51,307 bases of DNA, taken from Nemertoderma westbladi (taxonomy: Eukaryota; Xenacoelomorpha; Nemertodermatida; Nemertodermatidae). Position 1 is the stretch's first letter; every line of letters starts with the position of its first letter. The notes under the pieces are model-generated. The model saw only the letters and a program-made list of their open reading frames with translations. It made no database searches and was not told the DNA's origin. A program made the translations under genes and the position numbers. Location: positions 1-51,307 of the forward strand of contig JAUCBJ010005761.1 of the NCBI GenBank assembly GCA_032718475.1. The letters are read 5' to 3'. Shown here one piece after another: positions 21,613-31,479 of the stretch.

Positions 21613-24396
21613 TTAGTCTTTCTTGTGAGGACGGCGTTTACGCAGTTTTTTGAGGCTAGCAAGAGTCCTTTTCTCTTTGGGGAGAGCCACTTTACTAGGA
21701 GGGCTATAACTCCTGGGTGAAGGGTGCAATACAATTGCATCGGAAGGTTTGGGATTACGGTCGGTGTATCCGCCGGTCGAGGTACCTGGTTGATCGATAT
21801 CAACCTCAGTGGAGCGAGGTCTAACGGCTTTTAGAGCACGTTTTGGGACAGCAGCACCTACTGGTCCCTGACGAGTCGTCTGAACGATAGCGGTAGGTGG
21901 ACCGTGAGTGGTGAGAAACTTCCTCGGTTTAATGGTTCTTTCCAACTCGCGTTCTCGGGCTCGATATTCGTAGGGCCGTCGATGTACTTCCTGTAACTCT
22001 GGATGCGAGTTGATGAACAAATCGCCATACTCCGGGTCTTGACGGATGAAATTGATCAAGTTGTATGAATTAATATCGTTAGGATTGATGTTCCTGAGAT
22101 ATTTACGAACAAATTTGGTGGAAATACACTCACCAACACGCTTCATTAATTCGTAACTCGGTGTGCGTGATTTTTGTTCAACAGACGCGAATAGATAAGG
22201 ATGGAACGCATAAACTCCTTCGTAGGCGCGTCCAGGATAATAGCGATGGCGTGACTCACAGTGTAAATCCGCATTCTCTTCCCAAGCTCGGATGTAGCGC
22301 AGGGTAATCACCTCATCTACGCTTTCCAGATCGCGGTTAAAAGGGCAATCAAAACTGGCATGTCCTTTAATTTGACAATGATGGCATTGAGTCATAAATT
22401 GGGGGCAGACTGCGAAAATGTGCAAGTTATTGAGTCTGCAATACGCGCAATAGATCTCCATCGCCGGTTGTTCGTGGAAATAGGAGCAGGGTACATCTGA
22501 GTCCATGGGGGTGAGATGATCTCTCGATGCGCATAATCGGCAACGTTTTCGAGAAATATAGTTGGCGTGCCGATAATCGTATGCGGTGAGACATCGTGGA
22601 CCTTGATACCATTCTAAGACGTAGTCGTTGTCGCTGCTCCGGGGCGCTGTAGGCTGAATCTCCTCGGATTCTAAGCATATTGGTTCATCTTCCAATTGCA
22701 TAGCTGAGATAGGTGCGGCTGTCTCCTCAAGCGAACCCACTGTCTGAACTTCCACGATAGAATAACCCGTGGGTATTCGAGGTCTTTGTATAACAGAAGA
22801 ATGTAAGTTCTGTATACAAACGTCCTTGAAAATGGCGAATCCAGCGCTGTCTAACTTCTCAGCTGCTGAGTCTCTTAGGCCGAGCTTAGTCAGAGCGCGG
22901 TCCTTGAACTGACTATCAACGTTACGAAACGGAGTCAGAAAGCGCCTGAAACATTCGAAGCGGATGAATTTATTGTGTTCATCTAGCTTGGCGAGTTTGG
23001 TTCCAAGTATTAAGGGATGGGCGCGTATGTTAACCTCGTGTACCATACGACGGACAAGATCCGCTCTATTGTCCGGAGGTTCAATGAGTATACCGTCGAC
23101 ACGAGCGGCCTCGATTGGCGGACGTTGCAACATAGGAGCGTCAGCGATAAGATTTCGAGATCTTAGGTTGATATCAACCGGTTGAGGTTGTGCCGTGGCG
23201 AAGAGTTTGTCTCCGAAATGGGGAACCATCGAAGGATGGATGATGGTTTTAGAATAGAGATCAGTCATAAGGATTTGAGCTTCTGGCTGGGCTAAAGCTG
23301 CTTCTTCTCTCTCATCCATTTCTATGTGTTTCTCCTCGAGCTGATTTTCCTCCGCTTGTTGTTGTAAACGCTCGTCTAGGAACTCTTGTAGAGAATAGGT
23401 TCGTCCACGTTCGATGTCTTCCTCGAGGTTCTGGATTTCTCGATCGAACTGGGGTAAAGCTAATTCTTTCACCGCTTGGACTTGTTGCTGCAATTTGCAT
23501 TTCTCTAGACAATCGTAAGTTCCTTTTCCGATCTTCTGCCGAATAGCGTCTAACGTGTTTCGTACAACGCTCTCCTCGACTTCGGTGACGGGTTGCATCG
23601 GGGTTAAACCGGGACGATTGTACGGGTTGAACGGCGATATTAGATGCCCGCGTCCCAATCCGGCTAGGTAGGAAGGGCGAATATCTAACGAGCCCACTAC
23701 CGGAGTGCCACCGATTAATTGTTCGGGTAACACAAGATCTTTAAATAGCGAGTACAGTTCAGGGGGATCCATTATACTATTAGGATCAAGCGTTTGAGGT
23801 CTCACTAAGGAATCAGGAGGTCTGACAGAGTATTCCAGAACTCTGATCATGGGTTTATTTAAGGATCGTTTGAGTCGAGCGAGCGTAGGTGATACATCGA
23901 ACAAGTTTCGCTCGATACTTCCATAAGTATATCGTGTAAAACTGTGTTTAGCGCAACGTCTCCGCGGATGTTTATGTCTTTCCGTTTGCTGATTGGGTCT
24001 AGGGCATTCATCGCAGTAATACCAAAGACGCACATCCTGCAGGGGAGACGCGGGTGATCGTTCTCCAGTTTTACAATATTCCTCCATCTGTTCGAAGCTA
24101 TCTGGGACGACAGGTAGCGGTCGATCGGCGGTAAGATACATCATAGTGAAATAGAGTCGTTTGAGTTCTATCATATGGTCATGATGTATACCTTGAGGAT
24201 ATCGAGTTTCTAGATTTTGTTGACTGGCAATATTGAGATATGTTTCTCTCAAGAATTCCAGATAATCGTTGAAGTCGCTGCGTTTATCCGGCTCTTCAAC
24301 GTCTTCTCTTTCGAGTCTGTTCCGAATAGAATTCTCATGTTCTATTCTCGGTTTATCGTTCCGACTCCGCTGGGTATGATATTTAAATAAAACCAT
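21613..24396 (-). CDS. Large zinc-knuckle protein of the LTR element (927 aa)
   Basis: A 927-residue ORF of unknown family. Cys/His clusters are visible. YYCDECPRP with later His/Cys residues lies near residue 130. Around residues 645-705 there is CRLCASRDH, then CAYCRLNNLHIFAVC (CX2CX5HX4C) and CHHCQIKGHASFDC, a canonical CX2CX4HX4C knuckle as in retroelement nucleocapsids. The middle is Glu/Gln-rich and probably helical. The C-terminus is very basic (KKLRKRRPHKK). This suggests a nucleic-acid-binding structural protein. No DTG/DSG protease, YXDD or integrase motif is present. The frame is open 18 codons upstream of the first ATG and overlaps the preceding ORF by 40 nt (24411-24450) in the -1 frame, so frameshifting or reinitiation could express it. 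The function is not known. Confidence 0.8.
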   Translation of the reverse strand: MVLFKYHTQRSRNDKPRIEHENSIRNRLEREDVEEPDKRSDFNDYLEFLRETYLNIASQQNLETRYPQGIHHDHMIELKRLYFTMMYLTADRPLPVVPDSFEQMEEYCKTGERSPASPLQDVRLWYYCDECPRPNQQTERHKHPRRRCAKHSFTRYTYGSIERNLFDVSPTLARLKRSLNKPMIRVLEYSVRPPDSLVRPQTLDPNSIMDPPELYSLFKDLVLPEQLIGGTPVVGSLDIRPSYLAGLGRGHLISPFNPYNRPGLTPMQPVTEVEESVVRNTLDAIRQKIGKGTYDCLEKCKLQQQVQAVKELALPQFDREIQNLEEDIERGRTYSLQEFLDERLQQQAEENQLEEKHIEMDEREEAALAQPEAQILMTDLYSKTIIHPSMVPHFGDKLFATAQPQPVDINLRSRNLIADAPMLQRPPIEAARVDGILIEPPDNRADLVRRMVHEVNIRAHPLILGTKLAKLDEHNKFIRFECFRRFLTPFRNVDSQFKDRALTKLGLRDSAAEKLDSAGFAIFKDVCIQNLHSSVIQRPRIPTGYSIVEVQTVGSLEETAAPISAMQLEDEPICLESEEIQPTAPRSSDNDYVLEWYQGPRCLTAYDYRHANYISRKRCRLCASRDHLTPMDSDVPCSYFHEQPAMEIYCAYCRLNNLHIFAVCPQFMTQCHHCQIKGHASFDCPFNRDLESVDEVITLRYIRAWEENADLHCESRHRYYPGRAYEGVYAFHPYLFASVEQKSRTPSYELMKRVGECISTKFVRKYLRNINPNDINSYNLINFIRQDPEYGDLFINSHPELQEVHRRPYEYRARERELERTIKPRKFLTTHGPPTAIVQTTRQGPVGAAVPKRALKAVRPRSTEVDIDQPGTSTGGYTDRNPKPSDAIVLHPSPRSYSPPSKVALPKEKRTLASLKKLRKRRPHKKD

Positions 24397-24410
24397 TTCC
24401 CTTTCGGTGT

Positions 24411-26036
24411 CTACATCGTCCGTATCGTGTAAATCGATAGGATGACCGGTTTATAATTACCCTTAATAGGGTTTACTATAGGAGTTTCTACTTCACTAGC
24501 AGTATAGATGCATGTAGGCTCCACACCTTGCGCATGAAATACTTCAGACCTAACAGGTTGACACATTGTTACCGGGGTTGGTGGTATACCCCTTTGGGTA
24601 TTTACTAATTTATCGCGTTCTAACGCGATACTCTGCTGCACTTCATGCAACTCTAACCTACTTTCCCTTACTGTGCCCTTGAACTGTTGAACAGTCTCCT
24701 GCATCTGCCCGAGCAGGAGATCCATCCCCCGCCGTCTCTCATCCACCCACTCGACTGCCGAAGCGGGAGCCGCCAACATAGTAGCGGGTGGACGAGGGAC
24801 AACGGGCGACAAATCATTGATATTTCGCTCGGAGTCCAGGACAGGAACTGTCTCAGGGGCTGTTCTGCTGGGCACAGGTAGTTTAGTGCTGTGCAAAGGG
24901 AATTTAGAGGTAGGTTCTGGGAGTACAGGTGTCTCTATCACCGAAGGGGTGGCTTCGAGAACAGGCCTAATTATTTCAGGCTCATCTACTATAGTAGGGA
25001 GTCTTTCGACTCTAATAATTTGGTCTGTGGGTTCTGTACTACCTAAGTCTGTGCTAGCTAGTTGCCTTCTAACAGCTGGGGGCAAATCAGGCAATTTCTG
25101 ACGGTGGGGCATTCTTCTACGCCTGCTTAGACGAGATCTATTTCCTCTGCCTTCAGGATCGGTGGTATCGCCTTCATCAGATGATGTAAATCCCTGCCTT
25201 TTGGGAGTAGATCGACTTATCATCTGCATTTGACTAGCTGTTAACTGTTTATTTATGCAGTCTTGCTTCTCTTGAAGATTTTCCAACTCTAGTTGGGTGG
25301 TCTCTTCAGACGCTCTCCGTTCTGCTTCTGCCACTGCCTCTGCCGCTTTTCTTTCCGCTTCTGCCGTTGCCACTGCCGCTTTTCTTTCAACTTCAGCCGC
25401 TGCCGCTGCTGCTGTCTTTCTGTCTTCTATACGTTTTTTCTTTACTTGTTCTTCTTGGACTCTAGCGATGCGGAGGCGTTCATCAAATTTAGCTTGGTTC
25501 GCAGCTAACATTTCCGCATCTATTGCGTCCAACACAAGCTTGGCTCCTTCATTTTTAGGGCGAAGTCCAGCCAGCCGTCTCCTCAACTCTTCATCACCTA
25601 GAAATCGTTGATAGTCTGACAGATAGATGTCAATAGTGTCCCTCTTCTGCGGTTTCTCTGCTGTCGCTTCGCTTTCCACTTGAGAAAAGGTAGCGTCTGT
25701 TGATTCTCCATGGGTTGAGCGCTCAGCCAGCTGAGATTTCCACTGGGCTGTTCCTTGAACCTTGAGACCCACCCGCTGGAACCAACTCTTTACGGCAACT
25801 TGCAACGACGTGTCTTGTCTTCTTTTCGAAGCTTCCTCAAAGGCCGATAGGATTAGTCTGATTCTTAGAATTCTTTCTCTAACTTGATAAAGCAGCTCTC
25901 CCTGCTCTTGAGGTCCTTGGGGTTGTTGAAACAGTTGTTCCTCTAATCGCTCCAAAGAGCTGAAGAATCCCTGTACGTATCCTGCTGCCAACCTCTTCCA
26001 TACAGCTGGATCACTAGTATCCTTTGTCACTCCCAT
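24411..26036 (-). CDS. Gag-like coiled-coil protein of the LTR element (541 aa)
   Basis: 541 residues from the first ATG. The frame is open for another 43 codons upstream, to the TGA at 26166-26168, so this is probably the main body of a longer protein. Residues about 185-265 form a strong Ala/Glu/Lys/Arg coiled coil (AEAERKAAEAVAEAERRA). A basic, Ser/Arg-rich patch (RSRLSRRRRMPHRQ) follows, then a Pro-rich linker and a second helical segment. No zinc knuckle lies in this ORF; those are in the next one. The layout resembles a gag structural protein, assigned by position and composition rather than by a matched family. Confidence 0.7.
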   Translation of the reverse strand: MGVTKDTSDPAVWKRLAAGYVQGFFSSLERLEEQLFQQPQGPQEQGELLYQVRERILRIRLILSAFEEASKRRQDTSLQVAVKSWFQRVGLKVQGTAQWKSQLAERSTHGESTDATFSQVESEATAEKPQKRDTIDIYLSDYQRFLGDEELRRRLAGLRPKNEGAKLVLDAIDAEMLAANQAKFDERLRIARVQEEQVKKKRIEDRKTAAAAAAEVERKAAVATAEAERKAAEAVAEAERRASEETTQLELENLQEKQDCINKQLTASQMQMISRSTPKRQGFTSSDEGDTTDPEGRGNRSRLSRRRRMPHRQKLPDLPPAVRRQLASTDLGSTEPTDQIIRVERLPTIVDEPEIIRPVLEATPSVIETPVLPEPTSKFPLHSTKLPVPSRTAPETVPVLDSERNINDLSPVVPRPPATMLAAPASAVEWVDERRRGMDLLLGQMQETVQQFKGTVRESRLELHEVQQSIALERDKLVNTQRGIPPTPVTMCQPVRSEVFHAQGVEPTCIYTASEVETPIVNPIKGNYKPVILSIYTIRTM

Positions 26037-26165
26037 CCTGTGTATGTCTTCCCAGGCAGCTTCCGATAAGTCAAACGGGAGTCCGGGTCTGGGGAAGTTC
26101 CATTGCGACTCGACAATAGACTTCAGTTCCTCCCTTGTGTATCCCGCATAACTGTCCTTGGTCGA

Positions 26166-26594
26166 TCACTTACTTCTCGCCCAATCAATTTGGTGTTCCT
26201 CCACCGCAATCAATACCCTAGTGAGTACGGCTGCAGGAAGAATGAGAAGGGGATCCAAATAAACCGCATCTGCCATCTTTGCTCCGCGCTCGGGTGTCAG
26301 CTCTACAGTATCCGAACTACTGGAGCTATCGGGCCGCTGAGAAATAAGTTCCCGGCTAGGGTGTTGCTGCTGTTTGACAGCTGCTTCTTGATCCCGCTTG
26401 ACTTGAGCCCGAGTGCCTATGATAGACCCACGGTGTTGGACCAGCCCAGGGTCTGATACTACTACTGGAGGGATGATCTTTCTTACAGTAGGAGGTGAGT
26501 TGAACTGCGGTCTCAAACGTTCAGCACTCCTATCTGGGTCACAGATGGTTGTATCTAGGAGACTGTCTGACAGGTTTTGCTTTGTGTCAGACAT
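26166..26594 (-). CDS. N-terminal gag-like segment (142 aa) ending at in-frame TGA
   Basis: 142 residues, Ser/Asp-rich and likely disordered, then a hydrophobic end (LPAAVLTRVLIAVEEHQIDW). It terminates at TGA (26168-26166). The very same frame continues open through 43 codons into the 541-residue ORF, so both are probably one protein of about 726 residues. The stop may be read through, or may be a simple mutation (CGA to TGA would be an ordinary CpG transition). ATG at 26594 is the first in frame after the leader. Confidence 0.65.
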   Translation of the reverse strand: MSDTKQNLSDSLLDTTICDPDRSAERLRPQFNSPPTVRKIIPPVVVSDPGLVQHRGSIIGTRAQVKRDQEAAVKQQQHPSRELISQRPDSSSSSDTVELTPERGAKMADAVYLDPLLILPAAVLTRVLIAVEEHQIDWARSK

Positions 26595-28520
26595 GTCTGT
26601 TTGTACAGTTGAACGCCTACTGCTATATCTACAGTTAAAGCAAGTCTAGCAATTCAGTATCAACTATAAGCCTAGTATTTAATTACCGATATCGTTACTC
26701 AGTGTAACGTGATATATATACACAATATATTAGAATACCAGTATACGCTTATAGGATATATATAAGTATTATTACAGACTAGGTTTGTCACAGAATACCG
26801 GTATATAATTTCAGCACAAATATATATAAATATATAATAAGCCTATCGTGAATACCGGTATACAACTTACACTTATAGTATATAAGTATAATTATAGACT
26901 AGAATTAATTACAGAATACCGGTATATAATTTCAGCTCAAATTTATAGAAATAAATATAATAAGCCTATTGTAAATACCGGTATGTCAACTATTTTAGAA
27001 TAATTGAATTTCTGAATTTTAGGGGTTACTTGGTTACTTTACTTTAAGTTATTACCGTTATTTAAGCAGTAGTCCAACTGATATTAAGACCTAATTGTTG
27101 TATGACAGGCCTACTATTTTATAAATCGGTTTGAGTTGATTTATAATATATATACCCGTTTAATGGGTTTTGTTACAATATTTGAAATAAATGTTATTAT
27201 TTCTGGGAAGGAGTCACTACACAGAAGCTGTACGCTCTCAGTGAAGTGCTACCTTGTTGGACACTAAAAACAAATAATTCTAATTGCCTAAGTTACTTAT
27301 TACTACAAATTATGTACAATTGCGGGGTGAGATTACAATCTCTAAATAAACACAAAAATTACACGTACGAATTTTTAGGGTTAATTTTACAAGAAATCTA
27401 CAAACCAGCCTAACAAAGGGTTAGAATTTCTGGTTATTACAAACGGACAGGATACTACGGTATTTGAAAATAATAAAGCAGTAGTAAATATATTGCGTTG
27501 TCTAGATAGGAAAATACCACCGTCTGATGACTTATAGCCGTAGCGCAATAAGGTACTACGTTATGTACACGGAGTGTTCCTACCTAGAAGTTAATTACCG
27601 CAGCCTACTATAGCTAACGTGCCTATTAACCACTTTACAACACGAATATACTGCCTACACACTAATTACCTTCGGAAAGCACTGTACACTAAACCCTAAA
27701 TTAGGTACAAGTACTTATACAACAAATAACCAGCAGTTAAAAATACTTGTACAGCTAAAAGAACCACGGTATCTGCCGGAGTGACCAGAGCATAAAATCA
27801 CCAGTCTTTACCTACGCCGAACAGCCCTGATGTAGTACCGGGGTTAATTAACTATAACGGTATGTATAACACGCACAATTACGGTAGGAATAAACTTGGG
27901 GGTGTGAATGTTGCGAATAATCGCATAAACTCTGAATAATAAATATTACGCTACCCGTATAGACTACACAAACAAAATACAAACCAAATGCTGGCAGACT
28001 ACTATCAAGCCTAAATAAACTACAGTATATGCAGACTCCGAAATGGTTAGTTAGTATGCGTTCTAACCGAGTAGTATGACTTATTCTTTCGGGGGGGGGG
28101 GGGGGGGGGGGGATTTACCTTACAGCACTGGATGCCCCCATGTTCCTAACTAGTACTTTATCGGACATACACTCTACACACACTGCAATCTCTTCAGACC
28201 TAACAACAGCCAGACAACAATCCAGCCTACAAATTATTTGTACAATCTGCGCAGGCTTACATGCCTTCTGCTCAATATTAACTTACAAATAAATAAAACT
28301 GACAGAAATAAGTAAATCCCAATAAAAAACCAGGGCGGCCGTCCCTGATTAAATATCAAGACCTACCGGTATATAATTACCAAAATCGAATAATACTGCT
28401 GTACCTGTACTGCTGTAAGTACCGGTTCGGGTGGTTAGGTAGTCAGGCCTACTGGTTACCGGTCGACCGGTACTTTGCCTTTTATTGCCTACGTTGCAAT
28501 AAAGAAGCAATAACTGTTAT
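26595..28520 (-). other. Untranslated leader of the LTR element
   Basis: About 1.9 kb between the 5' LTR and the first ORF with no open frame of note. It holds a ~121-bp tandem duplication (about 26740-26985) with repeated AGAATACCGGTATATAATTT, and a G22 tract at 28091-28112. Next to the 5' LTR the minus strand reads ATAACAGTTATTGC, a small palindrome and not a usual TGG-type primer-binding site. A packaging or dimerisation role is possible but unsupported. Confidence 0.55.
28091..28112 (+). repeat. Poly(G) tract, G22
   Basis: Uninterrupted G run inside the leader of the LTR element (C22 on its coding strand). Confidence 0.95.
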
Positions 28521-29688
28521 TGTTCGCGCTTTTAGACCTTTAGCAGTTTAACCTGCCAAATTTAGGTGTCTTCTAGGTTATAAATCGACTTTAGCCTATA
28601 ACAAGTATTTGATACACACAAAGTTACATTAGCCGAAGCCAGCCTATGCGCGATCACTCACCCACGGTTAAGGGAGACTGGATTCGGATGCTCTGACCTT
28701 ATTGCGGTGTAGGCCTACTGTACTATTCGATTGATCGTTAATATATAATCTCTGACAAATATTTTTCACTTTCGGGAAATATTAACAGTTCCTTTAGGAC
28801 GTGGTGCTCTTAGTATGTAAACAGAGTTATGACTTACACTAAACACAACGGGATGGCTAATGATTTACGTATAAAGCGCATTCTTTAGGAAATGCTTTGT
28901 TATCTATCACACTCATGCACAATACCGCACACTGCTGCACACTGATCTGCTGACCTTCACTAATTTTAATCATATATAAGGAGAACAGCAACTGACACAT
29001 GTAGGGTCTATGAAATAGCATTCAATTCACTCCAAAACCACTATAATGTAAGTCGCAATTGCTATATGTAACCGGTCTCTCTAACCTTCAGTATATCAAG
29101 AAGATTGGGTTTTCTGATTATTTATCGATATTCTCCAAATATAACAACATTCCATCAACTTATAACAATTAATAACCGACAGTAAAGAGCAGTAAAATAA
29201 TGCGGTGAAAGGTATGTATAGCATTTGAGTCTGACCAGTTCGATAACAGTTATACGTTTCTATGATCAAAGCCGTTCTAATGTTTGGCTAAAGTCTGAAA
29301 CACAGAATAATTTCACAGCCGATGTTCTGGGCTCAGGAAAAAAGGTAAACAAAGACCATAATGCATTGCGCGATTTCCCGGAGGCTTCTGTGCAAATAAA
29401 ATGAAAATCGCTCTGATTGGTCGAGCCGAACAAAGAACAAAGAAAAGCTATACGTGGACATATCAGCTGATAGATGTCGTCATCTGAACTACACTGTATC
29501 AAGAGTATTTTGGCGTATTGCGGCATAAAATCGCTAGTTATGTCCGCTAAAGTACACATACAGAAAAATTGCTTTTTATGTCCACTAAAACACCTACACA
29601 GTAAGAAAACGGCTTTTTATGTCCGCTAAAACACCTACAGAGTACTTTGCGGGAAAAATGACTAGCTAGATCCGCAAAAGCCTTTACA
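28521..29688 (-). repeat. 5' LTR (right) of the 9.3-kb element
   Basis: Identical in length to the left LTR and differing at about nine single positions, for example GTGGTGCTCTTAG for GTGGCGCTCTAAG. It should carry the promoter for the minus-strand genes; no TATA box was fixed. Confidence 0.95.
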
Positions 29689-30118
29689 AGCAACCTGACA
29701 TTTTCATGCCGCTCTACACACACACACCTCACTACACAACTTACAGTATACTTTAATGTGTGTGGAGAGCGACATGATATTTTCATGCCGCTCTATACAC
29801 ACACACCTCACTACACAACTTACAGTACTTTAATGTGCGTGGAGAGCGACATGATATTTTCACGCTGCTCTACACACACACACCTCACTACACAACTTAC
29901 AGTACTTTAATGTGTGTGGAGAGCGACATGATATTTTCATGCTGCTCTACACACACACACCTCACTACACAACTTACAGTACTTTAATGTGTGTGGAGAG
30001 CGACATGATATTTTCATGCAGCTCTACATACACACACCTCACTACACAACTTACAGTACTTTAATGTGTGTGGAGCTGTGGAGAGCGACATGATATTTTC
30101 ATGCCGCTCTTCACACAC
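29689..30118. repeat. 77-bp minisatellite split by the LTR element
   Basis: Units start with GACATGATATTTTCATGC, at 29771, 29848, 29925, 30002 and 30087: three 77-bp steps and one of 85 caused by an 8-bp insertion. Each unit contains CTCTACACACACA facing TGTGTGTGGAGAG, so each can fold into a hairpin. One partial unit lies left of the LTR element (about 20306-20366), which shows the array is the insertion target. Confidence 0.93.
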
Positions 30119-30733
30119 ATTTCAGAGGAAAATCATGTGGTATGTACTGTATGTGAGTGCAGCGCTGGCACTTGTCAGCTTGTGGGCCACCGTACATAAT
30201 TGAGGTTATGTTCGATAGGCCTATGTAATACTAATAACTATGTTACATTCGATCCTGATTACGTTCGGTCTGTCATCAACCATAATCTGTTAATGGCCTA
30301 TGCTATCTCAGTATCTCTGTATCTGTCTATCTGTCTATGCCTGTATGCTACTGTCACCAGGTCACTCACTGCATTATCTGATTTCACAGTTCAGCAGTTG
30401 TACTGTGTACAGTGTACTGCAGTACTGTTTGACTGTTGTAAGCCTCCTAGCGTGTATTTGGTACTTAGCACTTAGTACCGCCACCGCCAGTACCGGTACC
30501 TGATATTTGGACTATGGGACAAGGGACAGGACAACAAGTGGTAACTGTGGTAGGCTGGTAGGCCTCCGCCTCGCCTACTGACCTACCTATCAGCCTATGC
30601 GTGTACTCTGTACCCTATGCTGTTGGCGGTGGCAGCGTGGCGTGGCAGGTACCGGGTATATCATACATAATATCCGTTGCCAGGAATTTTTAGCTTTAAA
30701 TTGCAGAATTGCTAACGGTTCTAGGCCTAGGCC
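30119..30733. other. Intergenic, no gene recognised
   Basis: Plus-strand ORFs of 67-91 codons (30200-30503) are Cys/Leu-rich translations of simple sequence (CTGTATCTGTCTATC) and show no domain. Many TACCGGTA and TAGGCCTA words occur. Confidence 0.4.
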
Positions 30734-31176
30734 TATCACATTTGAGGCACAGCTGCACAGTGACAAACACGAAACACCTTTCCCCAGTCAGCCAGTGGCC
30801 ATTTTTGGACCGATTTGTCTCAAATTTCACACATACACTCTCTGACCTACAGGCAGGGTATGTGTAACTTCATAGAAAATCAATTTTAAATTAGGGTTAT
30901 TTTCCGCTTCGAGCTGTCCAGCGGCACGATTGAAAATCGTGAGTTTTTTCTCAGAAAGTCAATTTTTGTCTGTTTTCAAATGTGCACCATTTCCTCAATT
31001 TTCCTTCAATTTGCCGGAAAATCTACAGACAGACACCCCAGGCTGCCAGGTCTGCAGGTCGTGTAATTAATGTGGTGTAAATTTTACGGCTGCAGAGGAC
31101 GATGTGCCCTTCGCGCAGCACGTGAAAAACTGTATTTTCTATTTAAATACTTAACTTAATTTGACCACTGTCAGTA
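30734..31176 (+). repeat. Dispersed repeat, copy A
   Basis: Matches 45091-45450 in the opposite orientation. Shared words include CAAATTTCACACATACACTC-type ends, CCTCAATTTTCCTTCAATTT, TTTACGGCTGCAGAGGACGA (one or two changes) and TTAATTTGACCACTGTCAGT. The match is about 360-440 bp, with an extra segment near 30910-30960 in this copy. Non-coding; family unknown. Confidence 0.85.
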
Positions 31177-31479
31177 CCGCCCTTCCAGTCCAGTAGGGCC
31201 TACCTGCCTACCGGTACCAGATTACCGCACTACAGCACTACCGGCAGTCGGGGAGAAGTTCAAATTTCAACTGAGTTGAAATTTAAAACTTTTTTTTAAA
31301 ATTCAACTTTTAAGTTGTAAATTCAACTCTAAAATGGCAGGAGGTGCAGAAGGCCCCCAAGACGTCACAGAAGGGGTGTTTTGATTGTTTTTATGGATGT
31401 AACTCGAAAAATTAACCCTCATTACCGATGGAATAAAAAGTTTCACCGTCGGGAATACTTTTTTTAAAAACATTTTAAT

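Larger units (their letters stand above)
20367..29688 (-). mobile_element. Complete LTR retroelement lacking polymerase genes
   Basis: Two direct 1168-bp repeats (20367-21534 and 28521-29688) begin TG and end CA. They differ at only about nine positions and have no indels. The element is flanked by AGCAA at 20362-20366 and 29689-29693, the 5-bp target duplication left by an LTR-element integrase. Total length is 9322 bp. All coding frames run on the minus strand, so the 5' LTR is the right one. The internal region encodes a gag-like open frame interrupted by one TGA (26594 to 24411) and a 927-codon frame with two zinc knuckles (24396-21613). About 1.9 kb of leader has no ORF. I found no reverse transcriptase, protease, RNase H or integrase motif on either strand. 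That makes it non-autonomous by coding content, although the insertion looks young. Confidence 0.93.
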
